From NCBI RefSeq assembly GCF_030269645.1, contig NZ_BSTR01000020.1, positions 67,741-131,740 on the forward strand: a DNA stretch of 64,000 nt, given 5' to 3'. Positions 8,139 to 16,181 of the stretch are shown here, in pieces. The notes under the pieces are model-generated. The model made no database searches. It saw nothing but the letters and a program-made list of their open reading frames with translations, and was not told the origin of the DNA. Source of the stretch: Actinokineospora sp. NBRC 105648 (lineage in GTDB: Bacteria > Actinomycetota > Actinomycetes > Mycobacteriales > Pseudonocardiaceae). The translations under genes were made by a program, and so were the position numbers. Positions within the stretch are counted from its first letter, which is position 1. Each line of letters opens with the position of its first letter.

Positions 8139-9395
8139 TCAGCGGCCGATGGACAGCTGGCGCACGCCCAGGTAGCCGGAGCGGAAGCCGGCCTCGCAGT
8201 AGCCGAGGTAGAACTCCCACATGCGGCGGAACGTCTCGTCGAAGCCGAGCGCCGACACCGCGGGCCACTGGGCCAGGAAGCGCAGGCGCCACTGGCGCAG
8301 CGTCTCGGCGTAGTCGTGGCCGAAGTCCTGGAAGGCGTGCACCCGCATGCCGGTGTGCGTGGCCAGGCTCTGCTCGATCGCCTCCGGTGACGGGATGATC
8401 CCGCCCGGGAAGACGTACTTGTGGATCCAGGTGTACCCGCCGCGGGTGGCCAGCAGCCGGTCGTGCGCGATGGTGATCGACTGGAGGCCGAACCGGCCGC
8501 CCGGCTTGAGCAGGCGGTCCACCGCGCTGAAGTAGGTCGGCCAGTACTCCTCGCCCACCGCCTCGATCATCTCGACGCTGACCACCGCGTCGTAGCTGCC
8601 CTGGGCCTCGCGGTAGTCGCGCAGCAGCACCTGGACCCGGTCGGCCAGGCCCTCGGCGGCGATCCGCTGCTCCGCCAACGCCTTCTGCTCGGCGGAGATG
8701 GTCAGCGAGGTCACCCGCGCGCCGCGCTTGGCGGCCTGGATGGCGAGCGCGCCCCAGCCGGTGCCGATCTCCAGGACGTGGCTCTCCGGGCCCACCCTGG
8801 CGTGGTCCAGGACGCTGTCGATCTTGTGCAGCTGGGCGGTCCGCAGGTCGGTCACGCCGGGCTCGAAGATCGCCGAGGAGTAGGTCATCGTCTCGTCCAG
8901 GAACAGCGCGAACAGCTCGTTGGACAGGTCGTAGTGCCGCTGGATGTTCTGCCGCGACCCGCTGAGGGTGTTCTCCTCGGTCGAGGGCTGGCGCCGGTCG
9001 ACCCAGCGGCGGAACGCCTGCAGGCGCGGCGGGATCAGCGTGCTCATCCGGGCGGAGAACTCGGTGAGCAGCTCGGCCAGGGAGTTCGTCGACCAGTCGC
9101 CGACCATGTACGCCTCGCCGAAGCCGATCTTGGCGTCGACGCCGAGGCGGTGGAAGAACGCCTCCGGGCGGTGGATCCGCATGACCGGCGAGGTCGGGCC
9201 GCCCACGCCGAGGCGGCGGCCGCCGGGGAGCACCACGCGGACCGGCAGGGTGCGCACGGCGTTGGCGAACAGCGCCCGCGCGATGCGGGCCCGGGCCGCG
9301 TTGCGCGGCGGGGTGGACAGGTCACCCCAGTCCGCGGCGGACTGGACGGGGCGGTCGGCGCCGACACCGTCGGGCCGCAGGGATGTCTCGGTCAC
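8139..9395 (-). CDS. Cyclopropane-fatty-acyl-phospholipid synthase-like methyltransferase (second copy)
   Basis: A 418-residue member of the CFA-synthase family. Visible motifs are NIQRHYDLSNELFALFLD, the SAM-binding VLEIGTGWGALA near residue 208, SVEMIEAVG, and the C-terminal WRLRFLAQWPAV block. The GTG start at 9395 overlaps the DUF1365 stop (GTGA), so it is the third gene of a coupled operon. This gene has the classical SVEMIE motif, whereas the copy at 937 has TLEMGEHVG, so the two probably use different substrates. The operon order oxidoreductase-DUF1365-CFA is widespread in bacteria and is linked to unusual lipid modification. Confidence 0.9.
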   Translation of the reverse strand: MTETSLRPDGVGADRPVQSAADWGDLSTPPRNAARARIARALFANAVRTLPVRVVLPGGRRLGVGGPTSPVMRIHRPEAFFHRLGVDAKIGFGEAYMVGDWSTNSLAELLTEFSARMSTLIPPRLQAFRRWVDRRQPSTEENTLSGSRQNIQRHYDLSNELFALFLDETMTYSSAIFEPGVTDLRTAQLHKIDSVLDHARVGPESHVLEIGTGWGALAIQAAKRGARVTSLTISAEQKALAEQRIAAEGLADRVQVLLRDYREAQGSYDAVVSVEMIEAVGEEYWPTYFSAVDRLLKPGGRFGLQSITIAHDRLLATRGGYTWIHKYVFPGGIIPSPEAIEQSLATHTGMRVHAFQDFGHDYAETLRQWRLRFLAQWPAVSALGFDETFRRMWEFYLGYCEAGFRSGYLGVRQLSIGR

Positions 9396-10114
9396 TGGAC
9401 TCCTTCTTGCCGAACGTGTCGGGGGCGGCGGACCACCGGGATCCGGCGCAGCCACAGGGCGATCCCGTGGACGCGGATCAGCGCGGTGACCCGCTGGGTC
9501 ATCAGGGGGCGACGCAGCACCATCCGGGCCACCGCCGCCGGGGTGGCGGGCGCGCGGGTGCCGGTCAGCGTCGCGGTGAACGGGGTCTTGCCGTCCTGCC
9601 GCAGGGTGACCGTGAGCGAGAGCCGGTCGCCGGGGCGCGGCATCCGCATCAGGTAGTGCCCGCCCATCTCGAGGAACGGCGAGACGTAGAACTCCTTGTC
9701 CGTGCTCGCCCGCCCCTCGGAATCTGTTCGGAGCAGGTAGCAGTGGCGCTCGCCGTAGGTGTTGTGGACCTCGGCGACGACGCACCGCACCGCACCGTCC
9801 GCGTCGTGCACCCAGTAGACGGTGATCGGGTTGAAAACGTGGCCCAGCACGCGCGCGTTGGCCAGCATCAGCACCTGGCCGGTCACCTCGATCCCCTGAC
9901 CGGCCAGCCAGCGGGCCAGGTTGTCCTTGATGGACAGTGCGGGGTCGCCGAGGTGGTCGCGGGACTCGAACCGGGCGAACGGGCGCAGGTACCACGGCAG
10001 CCGCGGCGGCTCGTCGAGGTCGACCAGCCACATGTAGACCGGGTGCGAGAACGAATGGTCGATCCGCTCCATCCGCGCGTGCCGGACGGTGGCGTCGTAG
10101 AGGGCGGCTGTCAT
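9392..10114 (-). CDS. DUF1365 family protein
   Basis: A 240-residue protein of the DUF1365 family, usually found between an FAD amine-oxidase-like gene and a CFA synthase. It starts MTAALYDATVRHARM and contains the conserved HSFSHPVYMWLVDLDE, FNPITVYWVHD, VAEVHNTYGERHCYLL and KEFYVSPFLEMGGHY blocks. The His/Asn residues in these motifs suggest an enzyme, but no activity is established. ATG at 10114 overlaps the oxidoreductase stop and its own stop overlaps the next GTG. Confidence 0.9.
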   Translation of the reverse strand: MTAALYDATVRHARMERIDHSFSHPVYMWLVDLDEPPRLPWYLRPFARFESRDHLGDPALSIKDNLARWLAGQGIEVTGQVLMLANARVLGHVFNPITVYWVHDADGAVRCVVAEVHNTYGERHCYLLRTDSEGRASTDKEFYVSPFLEMGGHYLMRMPRPGDRLSLTVTLRQDGKTPFTATLTGTRAPATPAAVARMVLRRPLMTQRVTALIRVHGIALWLRRIPVVRRPRHVRQEGVQ

Positions 10115-11385
10115 GTGGACCAGCCAGACCCGAGCGCCGCGGCCGCGCGGACCCCGGAAGCGCAACCGTCCTCGTGGAACCCCCAGCCGTGGTAGGCGCC
10201 CGCGTAGGCGACCCGGCCGTCGTTCAGCTCGGGCAGCCGCCGCTGCGCGGCGAGCGACTCGGGGGTGTAGATCGGGTGCTCGTAGACCATCCGGCGCAGG
10301 ACGCGGCCGCGGGCGACGAGCTCCTCGGCGTTGAGCGTCACCACGTAGTCCTCCGGCTCGGCCAGGCCCATCAGCCGGTTCATGTGGTAGCTGACCTTGA
10401 CCGGGCCGTCGGCGGAGTCGCAGGCGGGCTTGAGGTAGTTCCACGACGCCCGGGCCCGCGGCGAGCGCGGCAGGATCGAGGCGTCGGTGTGCAACAGCGT
10501 CTCGTTGGTCGAGTAGTCGAACGCGCCGAGCACGTCGCGCTCGGCCGCGGTGGGCTCGACGAGCAGCCGCAACGCCTGGTCGGGGTGGGTGGCCACGACC
10601 GCGTGGTCGACCCGGTGCGCCTGGTCGGCGTCGTCGCGGACCTCGAGGTGGTCCGGGTGGCGGACCAGCGCGCGGACCGGAGTGGACACCGCGACCGCGC
10701 TCAGGCCCTTGGCCGCGCGCTCCACATAGGTCCGTGAGCCGCCCACGACGGTGCGCCACTGCGGCGACCCGCTGATCGAGAGCAGCCCGTGGTGGTCGAG
10801 GAACTCGAACAGGTACCGCGCCGGGTACCGCATGCTCAGCTCCGCGCCCGAGGACCACACCGCGGACACCACCGGGATGAGGAAGTGGTCCACGAAGTAC
10901 TTCGAGTACCCGCCCACCACGACGAACGCCCGCAGCGTGATCTCGCCCGGGTCCTCGCGCAGCACCCGCTTGGCGTGCAGGTGGAACCGCTTCACCTCGG
11001 CCAGCATCCGCAGGAAGCCCGGCCGCCGCAGACTGCGCGCCTGCGCGAACACCCCGAGGGCGCCGCGCGCCCCGGCGTACTCCAGGCCGCAGCCCTCGCA
11101 GCGCACGCTCATCGACATCTCCGACTCGCGGGTCTCGACCCCGAGCTCGCCGAAGAGCCGCAGCAGGTTCGGGTAGGTCCGCTCGTTGTGCACGATGAAC
11201 CCGCTGTCCACCTGGGCCGTGCCCCCGTCGGGGGTGGGCAGGTCGTGGGTGTGGGCGTGGCCGCCGAGCCGGTCGTCGGCCTCGAACAGCGTCACGTCGT
11301 AGCGGCGTTGCAGCAGGTAGGCGGCGGTGAGCCCGGAGACCCCGCTGCCGATGACAGCCACCCGCCGTCTGTCGCCACCCGTCAC
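10111..11385 (-). CDS. FAD-dependent amine-oxidase-like oxidoreductase
   Basis: A 424-residue flavoprotein. The dinucleotide-binding motif VIGSGVSGLTAAYLL is near residues 11-25, followed by FEADDRLGGHAHT, the second FAD contact. A second conserved part includes FIVHNERTYPNLLRLF. The C-terminal segment VAYAGAYHGWGFHEDG closes the FAD site. It belongs to the amine oxidase/desaturase-like family that accompanies DUF1365 and CFA-synthase genes; in furan-fatty-acid producers, a related flavoprotein acts on methylated acyl chains. The substrate here is inferred to be a lipid. The start is GTG. It is the first gene of the operon. Confidence 0.88.
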   Translation of the reverse strand: MTGGDRRRVAVIGSGVSGLTAAYLLQRRYDVTLFEADDRLGGHAHTHDLPTPDGGTAQVDSGFIVHNERTYPNLLRLFGELGVETRESEMSMSVRCEGCGLEYAGARGALGVFAQARSLRRPGFLRMLAEVKRFHLHAKRVLREDPGEITLRAFVVVGGYSKYFVDHFLIPVVSAVWSSGAELSMRYPARYLFEFLDHHGLLSISGSPQWRTVVGGSRTYVERAAKGLSAVAVSTPVRALVRHPDHLEVRDDADQAHRVDHAVVATHPDQALRLLVEPTAAERDVLGAFDYSTNETLLHTDASILPRSPRARASWNYLKPACDSADGPVKVSYHMNRLMGLAEPEDYVVTLNAEELVARGRVLRRMVYEHPIYTPESLAAQRRLPELNDGRVAYAGAYHGWGFHEDGCASGVRAAAALGSGWST

Positions 11386-11395
11386 TGGTCCTCCT

Positions 11396-12106
11396 CTAGA
11401 GCGGAACCCGCAGCCCTTCCGGTGCGGGCTGTCCCATGGCGTTCGTAATGACGGGGTCGATCGGTTGGGTGTCGAGCACGCCCAGGACGAACCCGGTGAC
11501 CAGCCTGGTCCACTTGTCCGCTTTGCGCAGCATGGCGTGCCGCTCGCCCGCCACGTCGAAGCGGACGACCCGGTCGGTGACCGCTTTCGCGCGCTCGGCG
11601 AAGCTGTAGGACAGCCGCGGATCGGTCGTCCGGTCGAGCAAACCGTGCGCTATCAGCAAGGTCCGGCCGGCCAGCTGCCGCACCGGCTCGCCCGCGGCCG
11701 TCCACGGCGCGAGCGCGCAAACCGCGATCACCGAGGGGTCACCGGCGACCCGCAGCGCCACCCGGCCGCCCATGGAGTGCCCGACCAGGACCACCGGGAC
11801 GTCGCCGTGCGTGGCGCGGATCTCCCCGAGCGCCCACTCCGCGTCGCGCACCGGGTCGAGGTCCGGGGCGTTCCAGCCGCGGTAGCGGTCCTTGAGGACC
11901 CACACCGAGACGCCCTGCCCCTTGCTCTTGCGCGCGATGTCCTTGGCGAAGGGCAGCATCCGCAGGTAGGCGAGCTGGAACCGGGTAGCGGGTGCGCGGC
12001 TGTGCTCCCGCCCGCCGTGCAGCACCAGTACCACCGCGCGCACCTCGTCCGGGCGCTTGGTGCCGTACACCGTGATCTTCGGCGCGGGGCCGGTCGAGTC
12101 GTCCAC
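11396..12106 (-). CDS. Alpha/beta hydrolase
   Basis: A 236-residue cytoplasmic hydrolase. The nucleophile elbow GHSMGG is near residues 106-111, with LVLHGGREH forming the oxyanion-hole strand at residues 27-36. The Asp of the triad is likely in HGLLDRTTDP, and the His in ERHAMLR. Substrate unknown. It lies just upstream (10 bases) of the FAD oxidoreductase start on the same strand, so it may be the first gene of that operon. A regulatory role is not visible. Confidence 0.85.
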   Translation of the reverse strand: MDDSTGPAPKITVYGTKRPDEVRAVVLVLHGGREHSRAPATRFQLAYLRMLPFAKDIARKSKGQGVSVWVLKDRYRGWNAPDLDPVRDAEWALGEIRATHGDVPVVLVGHSMGGRVALRVAGDPSVIAVCALAPWTAAGEPVRQLAGRTLLIAHGLLDRTTDPRLSYSFAERAKAVTDRVVRFDVAGERHAMLRKADKWTRLVTGFVLGVLDTQPIDPVITNAMGQPAPEGLRVPL

Positions 12107-12184
12107 AGTTCAATCTTCGCTCACCAGCGCCCTCCGGCCTGGTCGAGCCGGGCGGTGTCGGTGCGGCTGGGTAGCCTGCGGGCC

Positions 12185-13009
12185 GTGACCGAGCACCTCC
12201 AGATCGCCACCGCGGCGGGCACCTTCGACGCGCTGGCCGCGGGCTCGCCGGGCGACCAGCCGGTCCTGCTGCTGCACGGCTTCCCGCAGGCGGCCACGGC
12301 GTGGGAGCACCAGGTCGCCGTGCTCGGCCACGCGGGTCTGCGCGCGGTGGCCTTCGACCAGCGCGGCTACTCCCCCGGCGTGCGCCCGCCCGACCCGGTC
12401 GACTACCAGGTCGACGCGCTGGTCGGCGACGTGCTGGCGGTGGCCGACGCGCTCGGCTGGGCGGAGTTCGACCTGGTCGGCCACGACTGGGGCGCGGTCG
12501 TCGGCTGGCACCTCGCCGCCGAGCACCCCGACCGGGTGCGCGGGCTCACCGCCGTGTCCGCGCCGCACCCGGCCGCGCTGGCCGCCGCGCGGCGCACCGA
12601 CGAGGAGCAGGCCCAGCGCTCGCAGCACATCCCGGTGCTCAAGGAGCGCTCGGCGGAGCGGCGGCTGCTGGCCGACAACGCCGCCGCCCTGCGCCAGTTG
12701 TTCGAGTGGCGGATCCCACCCTCTTCGGTGGAGGAGTACGTCACCCGGCTGCGGGAGCCGGGGGCGCTGACCGCGGCGCTCAACTGGTTCCGCGCGGAGC
12801 GGTGGAACGTCGTCCCGGACGCGGTCGCGGTGCCCACGATGTACGTGTGGGGCACCGAGGACGTCGCGATCGGCTCCACCGCCGCCTTCGGCTGCGCCGA
12901 ATGGGTGAATGGTCCATACCGGTTCGAGCTGGTCGAGGACGCTTCGCACTGGCTCCCAGAGGAGGCTCCCGACCTGCTCACGGGCCTCTTGCTCGATCAA
13001 CTGCGGTAG
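12185..13009 (+). CDS. Alpha/beta hydrolase, epoxide-hydrolase-like
   Basis: A 274-residue hydrolase. It has LLLHGFPQAATAWEHQ, AFDQRGYSPG and the nucleophile motif GHDWGA, where Asp replaces Ser as in epoxide hydrolases and haloalkane dehalogenases. The cap domain contains the Tyr-rich segment VEEYVTRL. The triad His is in EDASHWLPEEAP, and MYVWGTEDVAIG holds the second acid. The GTG start at 12185 is the first in-frame start after the divergent gene. The reaction is inferred to be hydrolysis of an epoxide or ester. It is followed 19 bases later by the nucleotidyltransferase gene. Confidence 0.86.
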   Translation: MTEHLQIATAAGTFDALAAGSPGDQPVLLLHGFPQAATAWEHQVAVLGHAGLRAVAFDQRGYSPGVRPPDPVDYQVDALVGDVLAVADALGWAEFDLVGHDWGAVVGWHLAAEHPDRVRGLTAVSAPHPAALAAARRTDEEQAQRSQHIPVLKERSAERRLLADNAAALRQLFEWRIPPSSVEEYVTRLREPGALTAALNWFRAERWNVVPDAVAVPTMYVWGTEDVAIGSTAAFGCAEWVNGPYRFELVEDASHWLPEEAPDLLTGLLLDQLR

Positions 13010-13028
13010 TCCCCTCTAGGCTCTCGCC

Positions 13029-13577
13029 ATGGCGGTTCCCGACGTGGCGGGCCTGCTGCTCGCCGCGGGCGGTGGCAGCCGGTTCGGCCTGCCCAAGGCA
13101 CTGGCGCCCTACCGGGGCGCGCTGCTGGTCGAGCACGCCCTGGGCGCGCTGGCCGACCTCGCGCACACCGTGGTCGTGCTGGGCGCGGGCGCCGAGCGGG
13201 TGCCGCCGCTGCGCGCCACGGTGGTGATCAACCCGGACTGGGCCACCGGCATGGGTTCGTCGCTGCGCGTCGGCCTCGCCGCGCTCGGCGACCAGACCGC
13301 CGTGGTGGTCCTCCCGGTCGACACCCCCGGCATCACCGCCGCCGCGGTGAACCGGCTCGCCGCGCTGGCCACCCCGGACGCGCTCGTCCGGGCCACCTAC
13401 GCCGGGGTCCCCGGCCACCCCGTCCTGCTCGGTCGCGCGCACTGGGCGGGGGTCGCCGCGCTGGCCGAGGGCGACACCGGCGCGCGGCCCTACCTGGCCC
13501 GGCACCCGGTCACCGGCGTCGCGTGCGACGACGTGGCCGACGGCGCCGACGCGGACCGTCCCGAAGAGCTCCACTAA
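13029..13577 (+). CDS. MobA-like / MocA-like nucleotidyltransferase
   Basis: A 182-residue NTP transferase fold protein. The nucleotide-binding motif LLLAAGGGSRFGLPKAL is at residues 9-25. Asp in LPVDTPGI is the metal-binding residue and PGHPVLLGRAHW is typical of molybdopterin cytidylyl- or guanylyltransferase homologues. The end DADRPEELH is the family's C-terminal acidic motif. It may prepare a molybdenum cofactor, but no molybdoenzyme gene is in view, so the substrate is uncertain. The start is ATG. It precedes the SIS gene by 22 bases. Confidence 0.85.
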   Translation: MAVPDVAGLLLAAGGGSRFGLPKALAPYRGALLVEHALGALADLAHTVVVLGAGAERVPPLRATVVINPDWATGMGSSLRVGLAALGDQTAVVVLPVDTPGITAAAVNRLAALATPDALVRATYAGVPGHPVLLGRAHWAGVAALAEGDTGARPYLARHPVTGVACDDVADGADADRPEELH

Positions 13578-13599
13578 CGACGCACAACCTGGAGGCACC

Positions 13600-14325
13600 A
13601 TGGCAGAAGACGTCTACGGCGGGCAGGTCCTGGCCCACTTGGCGAAGGTGGGCGAGCACAACGCGGACGCGCTGGACGACGTGTCCGACCTCGTGCTGGC
13701 GTGCGTGCGCGCCGACGGCCTGGTCCTCACCGCGGGCGCGGGCCACTCGCTCGCCGCGGTGGCCGAGACGTTTTTCCGCGCGGGCGGCCTGGCCTGCGTG
13801 CGACCGCTGTTCACCGAGGAGCTGCAGGTGTTCGGCGGGGCCCGGCGGGCCACCGCGGCCGAGCGGCGACCGGGCCTGGCCCGGTCGGTGTTCGGCCTGG
13901 TGCCGCTGTCCGGGCACGAGGTGCTCTTCGTCTTCTCCAACTCGGGCATCAACCACTACCCGGTGGAGCTGGCGGTGACCGCGCTGGCGGCGGGCTGCCC
14001 GGTCGTGGCGGTCACCTCGCCCGCGGCCTCGGCGGAGACCCCGGCGCGGGCCGGGACGAAGCTGTCGGTCAACGCCACGATCATCCTCGACACGCTGACC
14101 GGCCCGGGTGACGTGAGCTACCCGGCCGAGCACCCGGTCACCGCCTCGCTGTCCACGTTGAGCAACGCCTACCTGTGGAACCAGGTGCTGGCGCGGGTCT
14201 TCGACAAGGCGGCGGCCGCGGGCGTCGAGGTCCCGCTGTGGCAGAGCTCCAACAGCGAGGGCGGCGACGCGGCCAACGCCTCGCTGCTCGACCGCTACGG
14301 CGACCGGGTCCCGCAGCTCGGCTAG
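13600..14325 (+). CDS. SIS-domain (sugar isomerase) protein, UPF0309 type
   Basis: A 241-residue protein with a single SIS domain, which binds phosphosugars. GAGHSLAAVAETFFRAGGL near residues 47-66 and FVFSNSGINHYPVELA near residues 108-124 form the phosphate-binding loops. The C-terminal part LWQSSNSEGGDAANA is typical of the UPF0309 family. Family members are linked with N-acetylglucosamine or other amino sugar phosphates. Neither kinase nor transporter genes are adjacent, so the substrate is open. The start is ATG, preceded by GGAGG. Confidence 0.88.
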   Translation: MAEDVYGGQVLAHLAKVGEHNADALDDVSDLVLACVRADGLVLTAGAGHSLAAVAETFFRAGGLACVRPLFTEELQVFGGARRATAAERRPGLARSVFGLVPLSGHEVLFVFSNSGINHYPVELAVTALAAGCPVVAVTSPAASAETPARAGTKLSVNATIILDTLTGPGDVSYPAEHPVTASLSTLSNAYLWNQVLARVFDKAAAAGVEVPLWQSSNSEGGDAANASLLDRYGDRVPQLG

Positions 14326-14333
14326 TCCGCCCC

Positions 14334-14373
14334 GGTGGCGGCCTCCAGACCCCCGGTCCTGGAGGCCGCCACC
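14334..14373. terminator. Bidirectional terminator hairpin
   Basis: A perfect 14-base stem (GGTGGCGGCCTCCA and its complement) with a 12-base loop sits between the converging SIS gene and the ABC permease gene. Confidence 0.7.
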
Positions 14374-14417
14374 CGGCTCCCCCGGTGCTCGACCACGAGC
14401 ACCGCGCCCAACACCCG

Positions 14418-15116
14418 CTAGCCGCGCGGGTCCCAGCGCAGGTTCCGGATCCCCAGTACCCACCCGGCCACCGCCCAGGCGAGCAGGGCCAGCACCGGCC
14501 ACCACAGCGGTTGCGTGGACCCGCGCACCAGGTCGGCCACCGCCGCGCCCGGGGCGAACAGCTGCCAGCGCTCGACCGCGGCGGGATCGGTGGTGAACAC
14601 CCAGATCCCGCCCGCGAGCGTGGCGAAGAAGAACGGCGCCGTGGTGATCTGGGCCGCCTCGGCGCTGCCGGTGAACGCCGTCGTCAGCAGTCCGGCGGCC
14701 GCGCTCACCGCGACACCGCCGACGATCGCCAGCAGCAGCGCGAACGGCCGGTCCGGCAACGGCGCGCCCGCCACCTGTGCCAGCACGACCATCAGCCCGG
14801 ACTGGACCAGCCCCAGCGCCACGAAGGGCGCCAGCACGCCGACGATGATCGCGGCGTCGGGCAGCTCCCCGGAGCGCAGCCGCTTGAGCGTGAGGTCCTG
14901 GCGGCGGGCGGCGAACGCGCTCGTCACCCCGACGTAGACGGTCACCCCCTGCGCGGCGAGCAGTTGCAGGGTGAGCGCGAGGTTCCACTCCGGGGCGGTG
15001 CCGAAGGCCATGAAACCGCCCAGCAGCAACGGGAACAGCAGGGCCATCGCCGCGGCGGTCCGCGACCGGACGAGCAGCAGCCACTGGGCCCTGGACAAGG
15101 CGAGCACGCCGTTCAC
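14418..15116 (-). CDS. ABC-2 type transporter permease
   Basis: A 232-residue membrane protein with about six transmembrane helices, matching ABC-2 exporter permeases (drug or lipid efflux). It contains RRQDLTLKRLRSGELPDAA, a signature of this family close to the cytoplasmic loop, and the repeated Gly-Ala membrane helices. GTG at 15116 overlaps the ATPase stop (GTGA), so the pair is coupled. Its substrate is unknown. Control by the adjacent divergent two-component system is inferred from position. Confidence 0.88.
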   Translation of the reverse strand: MNGVLALSRAQWLLLVRSRTAAAMALLFPLLLGGFMAFGTAPEWNLALTLQLLAAQGVTVYVGVTSAFAARRQDLTLKRLRSGELPDAAIIVGVLAPFVALGLVQSGLMVVLAQVAGAPLPDRPFALLLAIVGGVAVSAAAGLLTTAFTGSAEAAQITTAPFFFATLAGGIWVFTTDPAAVERWQLFAPGAAVADLVRGSTQPLWWPVLALLAWAVAGWVLGIRNLRWDPRG

Positions 15117-16030
15117 GCCGCCACCACCGAGTCGCGCACGCCGTGGAACACCTCGGCCAGTGACGCGTGGTGCGCGCGCAGCTGGGCCAGTTGCAGGTCC
15201 CGGGCGGCGGCCCACCCGAGCAGCACGTGCAGGTCGTCCTGCAGTGCCCGGGTGCGCAGCTCCACCCGACCGGCCGCGAACGCCTCCGGTTCGAGGGCTC
15301 CCGAGAGCGGCGGCAGGTCCGCGGCCTCGAGCCCGAGCGGGCGCACGAACGAGATCCGGGACGACTCGCGCTCGAGCACGTCCACCAGCGTCCCGGACAC
15401 CGCGAACCGGCCCTCGTGCATGATCGCCAGCCGGTGCGCCAGGTACTCGGCCTCCTCCAGGTAGTGCGTGGTCAGCAGGACGGTCGTGCCGCGGGCGACC
15501 AGGCCGCGCACCAGCTCCCAGGTCTGCCGCCGCGACTCCGGGTCCAGCCCGGTGGTCGGCTCGTCGAGGAAGAGCAGTTCCGGGTCGCCCAGCGTCGCCA
15601 CGGCCAGGTCGAGCCGCCTGCGCTCGCCGCCGGAGAGCCGGGCGGTGCGCACGTCCGCCCGGTGGGCGAGCCCGACCCGGTCCAGCGCGCCGTCCACATC
15701 GGACGGACGGGAGGTCAGCGCCGCCCACAGCCGCAGCGTCTCCAGCACGGTCAGCTCGCCCCCGGTGCCGCTGTCCTGCAGCAGGACCCCCATGCGCGGG
15801 CGGATTCGCGACCGGTCGGCGTCCGGCCGCAGCCCGAACACCCGGACGTGGCCGTCGGACGGCGCGCGGTGACCCGCCAGCACCTCCAGGGTGGTGGTCT
15901 TGCCCGCGCCGTTGGTGCCGAGCAGGGCGAACAGCTCGCCCGCCCCGACCTCGACGTCGATCCCGCGCACCGCCTCGAACTCCCCGTGGCGGCAGCGCAG
16001 CCCCCGCACCGCGATCACTGGTTGTGTCAT
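15113..16030 (-). CDS. ABC transporter ATP-binding protein
   Basis: A 305-residue ATPase of the drug-exporter (DrrA/CcmA) type. Walker A is LLGTNGAGKTTT, the signature is LSGGERRRL and Walker B is LLFLDEPTTGLDP followed by the H-loop VLLTTHYLEEAE. The ATG at 16030 was chosen; an upstream extension in the same frame is not protein-like. About 80 C-terminal residues follow the ATPase domain, usual for this group. It is divergent from the histidine kinase gene with a palindromic operator in between. Confidence 0.93.
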   Translation of the reverse strand: MTQPVIAVRGLRCRHGEFEAVRGIDVEVGAGELFALLGTNGAGKTTTLEVLAGHRAPSDGHVRVFGLRPDADRSRIRPRMGVLLQDSGTGGELTVLETLRLWAALTSRPSDVDGALDRVGLAHRADVRTARLSGGERRRLDLAVATLGDPELLFLDEPTTGLDPESRRQTWELVRGLVARGTTVLLTTHYLEEAEYLAHRLAIMHEGRFAVSGTLVDVLERESSRISFVRPLGLEAADLPPLSGALEPEAFAAGRVELRTRALQDDLHVLLGWAAARDLQLAQLRAHHASLAEVFHGVRDSVVAA

Positions 16031-16110
16031 GGCACCCAGCCTGGTGCCGGGCCGGGCCTGCCGGTAGGCACACGGATCAGCACCACCCGGGTGATCGACA
16101 CCGGTCCAGG

Positions 16111-16122
16111 TGACAAATGTCA
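16111..16122. promoter_or_regulatory. Palindromic operator between ABC exporter and two-component system
   Basis: TGACAAATGTCA is a perfect 12-base palindrome, about 80 bases before the ATPase start and 60 bases before the histidine-kinase start. This is the natural place for the adjacent response regulator to control both divergent units. Binding is inferred from position only. Confidence 0.5.
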
Positions 16123-16181
16123 GGCCGACGGGTGTGGACCCGCACCTGCGCGCACGGTGACCACCCTCGTACATTCACACC

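Noticed and set aside
13029..14325. Molybdenum-cofactor operon
   Set aside because: Only a MobA/MocA-like transferase is present; no moa, moe or molybdoenzyme genes accompany it.
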